Source: an uncultured Parabacteroides sp. (GTDB lineage Bacteria; Bacteroidota; Bacteroidia; Bacteroidales; Tannerellaceae). From it: a stretch of DNA of 9,855 bases. Where the stretch lies: contig URGO01000118.1 of the NCBI GenBank assembly GCA_900547435.1, forward strand, positions 1 to 9,855, read 5' to 3'. Below the pieces are notes generated by a model. The model had not been told where the DNA came from and made no database searches. It was given only the letters and a program-made list of their open reading frames with translations. Position 1 is the first letter of the stretch. Each line of letters opens with the position of its first letter. Made by a program: the position numbers and the translations under genes. This document shows positions 6,689 through 9,855 of this stretch, piece by piece.

Positions 6689-6774
6689 AAAAGGCAAACA
6701 TGACTAACTTAAAGCCTGGTCTTCTATCGCCTAGTCAACTTGTCAACTAAAAAAAACTTATAAACTAAAAAAAT

Positions 6775-9615
6775 ATGGATACAACTAAATTTGTTAATCG
6801 CCATGTAGGCATATCTCCGGATGAACTTCCGGAGATGCTGGAAGCCATCGGTGTGCAATCGTTGGATGAACTGATTGACCAGACCATCCCGGCCAATATC
6901 CGCTTGCAGCATCCTTTGAACCTGCCGGAACCCATGACCGAACGTGAGTTCGCCGAGCATATCCACGAACTGGCTTCGAAAAACGAAGTGTTCACCTCGT
7001 ATATCGGAATGGGCTGGTATGATACCGTTTGCCCCGCTCCTATCCAGCGGAATGTATTTGAGAATCCGGTGTGGTACACCTCATATACCCCTTATCAGGC
7101 CGAAGTATCGCAAGGACGATTGGAAGCTTTGCTCAATTTCCAGACGATGGTATGCGATTTGACCGGACTCCCGCTGGCCAATTGCTCTTTGCTGGACGAA
7201 GCCACATCGGCGGCCGAAGCCATGACCATGTTCCACGGAGCCCGGAGTCGCGCCCAGGTAAAGGCCGGAGCCAATACGCTATTTGTTGACGAGCAGGTAT
7301 TTGCCTCTACGCTGGCCGTTATCCATACACGCGCCATTCCGCAAGGCATCCATATTGTCACCGGAAATTATGAGACCTTCGAGTTCACTCCGGACGTGTT
7401 TGGTGCCATCGTGCAATACCCGAACGCTAACGGTTCTATCGAGGATTATCGGGAATTTATTGCCCGGGCAAATGCCAACGGGACGAAGGTGGCCGTAGCC
7501 GCCGACCTGATGAGCCTGGTACTTCTCACTCCTCCGGGCGAATGGGGCGCGGATGTCGTATTCGGAAGCAGCCAACGTTTCGGTATTCCGATGTTCTACG
7601 GAGGCCCGTCTGCGGCATATTTCGCCACAAAAGAAGAATACAAACGTGCCATCCCCGGACGTATCATCGGTATTTCCAAGGATGCTTACGGACACCCGGC
7701 CTACCGCCTGGCATTACAGACCCGCGAACAACATATCAAACGTGAGAAAGCTACGTCCAATATCTGTACCGCACAAGCTCTACTGGCCACAATGGCGGGA
7801 TTCTATGCCGTTTACCATGGGGCAGAAGGCTTGAAAGATATTGCAGGACGTATCCATGCTACGGCCGGATTCCTGGCGGGCGAATTGGAGAAATTGGGAT
7901 ATACCCAACTGAACACGAATTATTTCGACACACTCCGCATCCAGCTTCCGGAAAACGTATCGGTTGCGGCTTTGCGCGAGATAGCTTTGGAATGCAAGGT
8001 GAACCTGCGCTATTTCGATTGCGGACAGGTGGGCATCAGTGTGGATGAAACAACGCAAACTACCGACGTAGGCGTATTGCTCTATATCTTCTCCGGAGCT
8101 ATCGGTAAAGAATATATGCTCAAAGAATCTATCCCGGAAAAGACCTACTTCAACGCGAAATTCGCGCGTACCTCATCTTTCTTACAACAGGAGGCATTTA
8201 AGAAATACCATACGGAAACGGAACTGATGCGCTACATCACCCGCCTGGGACGTAAGGATGTTTCGCTGGCCCAATCGATGATTTCGTTAGGCTCATGCAC
8301 CATGAAGCTGAATCCGGCCTCATCCATGTTGCCCCTCAGTCTGCCGCAATTCCAGAATATCCATCCGTATGCTCCGGAAGAGCAGGTCGAAGGATATACC
8401 GAGCTGATTGAGAATCTCTCTTCTTACTTGTGCGAGATTACCGGATTCAAGGGATGCACCCTGCAACCTAACTCCGGAGCGGCCGGCGAATATACCGGAT
8501 TGCGCATCATCCGCTCTTATCTGGAAAGCATCGGACAGGGACATCGCAACATTGTGCTCCTTCCGGCTTCGGCACACGGAACCAATCCGGCCAGCGCCGT
8601 ACAATGCGGATTCACCACGGTTACGGTGAAATGTGACGAACGGGGAAACATCGACCTGGAAGATTTCCGGAGCAAAGCAGAGGCCAACAAGGACAATCTT
8701 GCGGCAAGCATGATTACTTATCCTTCTACGCATGGTATCTTCGAGGCAGATATCAAGGAGATGTGCGATATTGTCCATGCTTGTGGCGGACAGCTTTACA
8801 TGGACGGTGCCAACATGAACGCGCAAGTTGGACTGACCAATCCGGGAACTATCGGTGCCGATGTATGCCACCTGAACCTGCATAAGACATTCGCTTCACC
8901 TCATGGCGGAGGCGGACCGGGCGTAGGTCCTATCTGCGTGGCCGAACATCTGGTTCCTTTCTTGCCACAACATCCTGTGCGTTGGGGAAGCGACCTGAAT
9001 ACGGTTTCCGCCGCTCCTTACGGAAGTGCGGGCATCCTGCCTATCACTTACGCTTATATCCGTATGCTGGGAGCAGAGGGATTGAAACGGGCTACACAAA
9101 TAGCTATCCTGAACGCCAACTACCTGGCGGCTAAACTGAAAGATACCTACGGAATCGTCTATACCGGAACGACCGGACGCGTAGGCCACGAACTGATTCT
9201 GGAATGCCGCAAGGTGAAAGAGCAATCGGGCATTGACGAGAATGATATTGCCAAGCGTCTGATGGACTTCGGTTATCACGCTCCTACCCTTTCCTTCCCG
9301 GTACACGGCACCTTGATGGTCGAGCCGACCGAAAGCGAGAGCAAAGCGGAATTAGACCGTTTCGTGGAGGTTCTGGAGTGTGTCTGGAACGAAATCAAAG
9401 AGGTCGAAAACGGCTATGCAGACCGCACAGACAACGTGCTGAAGAATGCGCCGCACCCCGAATATGAGGTAACCGCCAATGAATGGGAGCATTCCTATTC
9501 ACGAAGCAAAGCCGCCTTCCCGTTGGACTGGTTGCATGACTCCAAATTCTGGATCAATGTAGCCCGTGTGGACAACGCGTATGGCGACCGTAATCTGGTC
9601 CCGACCATCAGCTAA
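6775..9615 (+). CDS. gcvP: Glycine dehydrogenase (decarboxylating), P-protein of the glycine cleavage system
   Basis: GcvP decarboxylates glycine with pyridoxal phosphate and passes the aminomethyl group to the lipoyl arm of GcvH; GcvT and dihydrolipoamide dehydrogenase finish the cycle, feeding methylene-tetrahydrofolate. The 946 residues match the usual fused single-chain form (about 950), with an N-terminal half (FVNRHVGISPDE at 6-17, LLDEATSAAEAM in the first third) and a C-terminal half beginning near GSCTMKLNP at 506-514. The PLP lysine is K704 in HLNLHKTF, followed by the glycine-rich HGGGGPGVGP loop. No frameshift or missing motif is seen. The start follows an A-rich stretch without Shine-Dalgarno, normal for the phylum. 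It lies 120 nt after the hydrolase gene, so it may have its own promoter. I see no glycine-riboswitch features, and gcvT and gcvH are not in the window. Confidence 0.98.
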   Translation: MDTTKFVNRHVGISPDELPEMLEAIGVQSLDELIDQTIPANIRLQHPLNLPEPMTEREFAEHIHELASKNEVFTSYIGMGWYDTVCPAPIQRNVFENPVWYTSYTPYQAEVSQGRLEALLNFQTMVCDLTGLPLANCSLLDEATSAAEAMTMFHGARSRAQVKAGANTLFVDEQVFASTLAVIHTRAIPQGIHIVTGNYETFEFTPDVFGAIVQYPNANGSIEDYREFIARANANGTKVAVAADLMSLVLLTPPGEWGADVVFGSSQRFGIPMFYGGPSAAYFATKEEYKRAIPGRIIGISKDAYGHPAYRLALQTREQHIKREKATSNICTAQALLATMAGFYAVYHGAEGLKDIAGRIHATAGFLAGELEKLGYTQLNTNYFDTLRIQLPENVSVAALREIALECKVNLRYFDCGQVGISVDETTQTTDVGVLLYIFSGAIGKEYMLKESIPEKTYFNAKFARTSSFLQQEAFKKYHTETELMRYITRLGRKDVSLAQSMISLGSCTMKLNPASSMLPLSLPQFQNIHPYAPEEQVEGYTELIENLSSYLCEITGFKGCTLQPNSGAAGEYTGLRIIRSYLESIGQGHRNIVLLPASAHGTNPASAVQCGFTTVTVKCDERGNIDLEDFRSKAEANKDNLAASMITYPSTHGIFEADIKEMCDIVHACGGQLYMDGANMNAQVGLTNPGTIGADVCHLNLHKTFASPHGGGGPGVGPICVAEHLVPFLPQHPVRWGSDLNTVSAAPYGSAGILPITYAYIRMLGAEGLKRATQIAILNANYLAAKLKDTYGIVYTGTTGRVGHELILECRKVKEQSGIDENDIAKRLMDFGYHAPTLSFPVHGTLMVEPTESESKAELDRFVEVLECVWNEIKEVENGYADRTDNVLKNAPHPEYEVTANEWEHSYSRSKAAFPLDWLHDSKFWINVARVDNAYGDRNLVPTIS

Positions 9616-9620
9616 CTTTT

Positions 9621-9717
9621 AAAAATGAAGAATGAAGAATAGCTCCTTTGGAGCAGAATGAAGAATTTTTATCCCAAAGTAATTCTTCATTCTTAATTCT
9701 TCATTCTTCTTAATTTT
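9621..9717. terminator. Repeat-built three-way-junction element, probable bidirectional terminator
   Basis: An outer 14-bp stem pairs 9627-9640 with 9696-9709. It encloses two hairpins: 9642-9654 (GCTCC-TTT-GGAGC) and 9655-9693 (13-bp stem, 13-nt loop), leaving almost no unpaired bases at the junction. The stems are made of four copies of the word GAATGAAGAAT or its complement. On the plus strand it is followed by TTAATTTT, suiting the end of the gcvP transcript, which stops at 9615. On the minus strand the outer stem is followed by A and five T (9621-9625), a better U-tract. Confidence 0.65.
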
Positions 9718-9747
9718 CGAACAACCTCTCATCGACTTACACGCCCG

Positions 9748-9778
9748 CAAATGTAGATACAATCTTTGACTGGAGAAA
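9748..9778 (-). promoter_or_regulatory. Orphan promoter-like sequence TTTC-N19-TACATTTG facing the gcvP 3' end
   Basis: On the minus strand TACATTTG (9748-9755) fits TAnnTTTG, and TTTC (9775-9778) stands exactly 19 nt upstream. The architecture equals that of the Nudix promoter, including the shared start TTTCTCCA. No minus-strand gene lies downstream, only the structured element and the end of gcvP. The remaining sequence to 9855 shows no gene; it is AT-rich and may be upstream of a gene beyond the window. Confidence 0.35.
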
Positions 9779-9855
9779 GAGAAAATCAGCGACCGGAAAT
9801 CTTAAAAAAAATACAATTCATAGCTAACTACATGTATAGTAACAATATATAGTGC

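Noticed and set aside
6655..6774. Glycine riboswitch upstream of gcvP
   Set aside because: The gap is only 120 nt, repeat-rich, and shows none of the paired conserved aptamer cores; nothing supports it.
8320..8883. 187-codon minus-strand frame inside gcvP
   Set aside because: It is the shadow of conserved GcvP sequence containing the GSCTMKLNP-to-PLP region; no independent support.

Overview
The window looks like chromosomal DNA from a Bacteroidales bacterium, most like Parabacteroides or a close relative. The grounds are the protein families and their wording (M13/PepO-type lipoprotein, DUF3298-type lipoprotein, single-chain GcvP), promoter boxes of the Bacteroidetes form TAnnTTTG, A-rich leaders with weak or no Shine-Dalgarno sequences, and AT-rich intergenic hairpins built from short repeated words. 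The genus is an inference; no rRNA or other decisive marker is present.

Left part, minus strand (1-4230). The window opens inside a gene that runs off the left edge: 427 in-frame codons (1-1281, start at 1281) of a secreted protein with an acidic N-terminal part, a Trp/Tyr/Gly-rich centre and a long Ser/Arg/Gly-rich basic tail. Its promoter region (about 1380-1420) carries a TATATTTG box overlapped by an interrupted palindrome. A 22-bp-period repeat cluster and a strong intrinsic terminator (1501-1598) separate it from an upstream two-gene unit: a Nudix hydrolase (3662-4177) followed 14 nt later by an M13 zinc metallopeptidase lipoprotein (1605-3647). A good promoter for this pair lies just before the Nudix start.

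Centre and right part, plus strand (4239-9720). The divergent intergenic region holds a second array with a 22-bp period but unrelated sequence. Then come a DUF3298-family lipoprotein (4441-5295), the 16S rRNA methyltransferase gene rsmG (5351-6019), a metallo-beta-lactamase-fold hydrolase overlapping rsmG by ATGA (6016-6654), and a full-length glycine dehydrogenase gcvP (6775-9615). Downstream of gcvP is a repeat-built element that folds as a three-way junction and looks like a bidirectional terminator (9621-9717). Beyond it is an orphan minus-strand promoter-like sequence (9748-9778).

Most genes are housekeeping (rRNA modification, glycine cleavage, nucleotide/metabolite hydrolysis) or ordinary envelope lipoproteins, and I see no defence island, mobile element or biosynthetic cluster. 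The least explained items are the low-complexity secreted protein at the left edge, the two 22-bp-period intergenic arrays, and the structured element plus facing promoter at the right edge.
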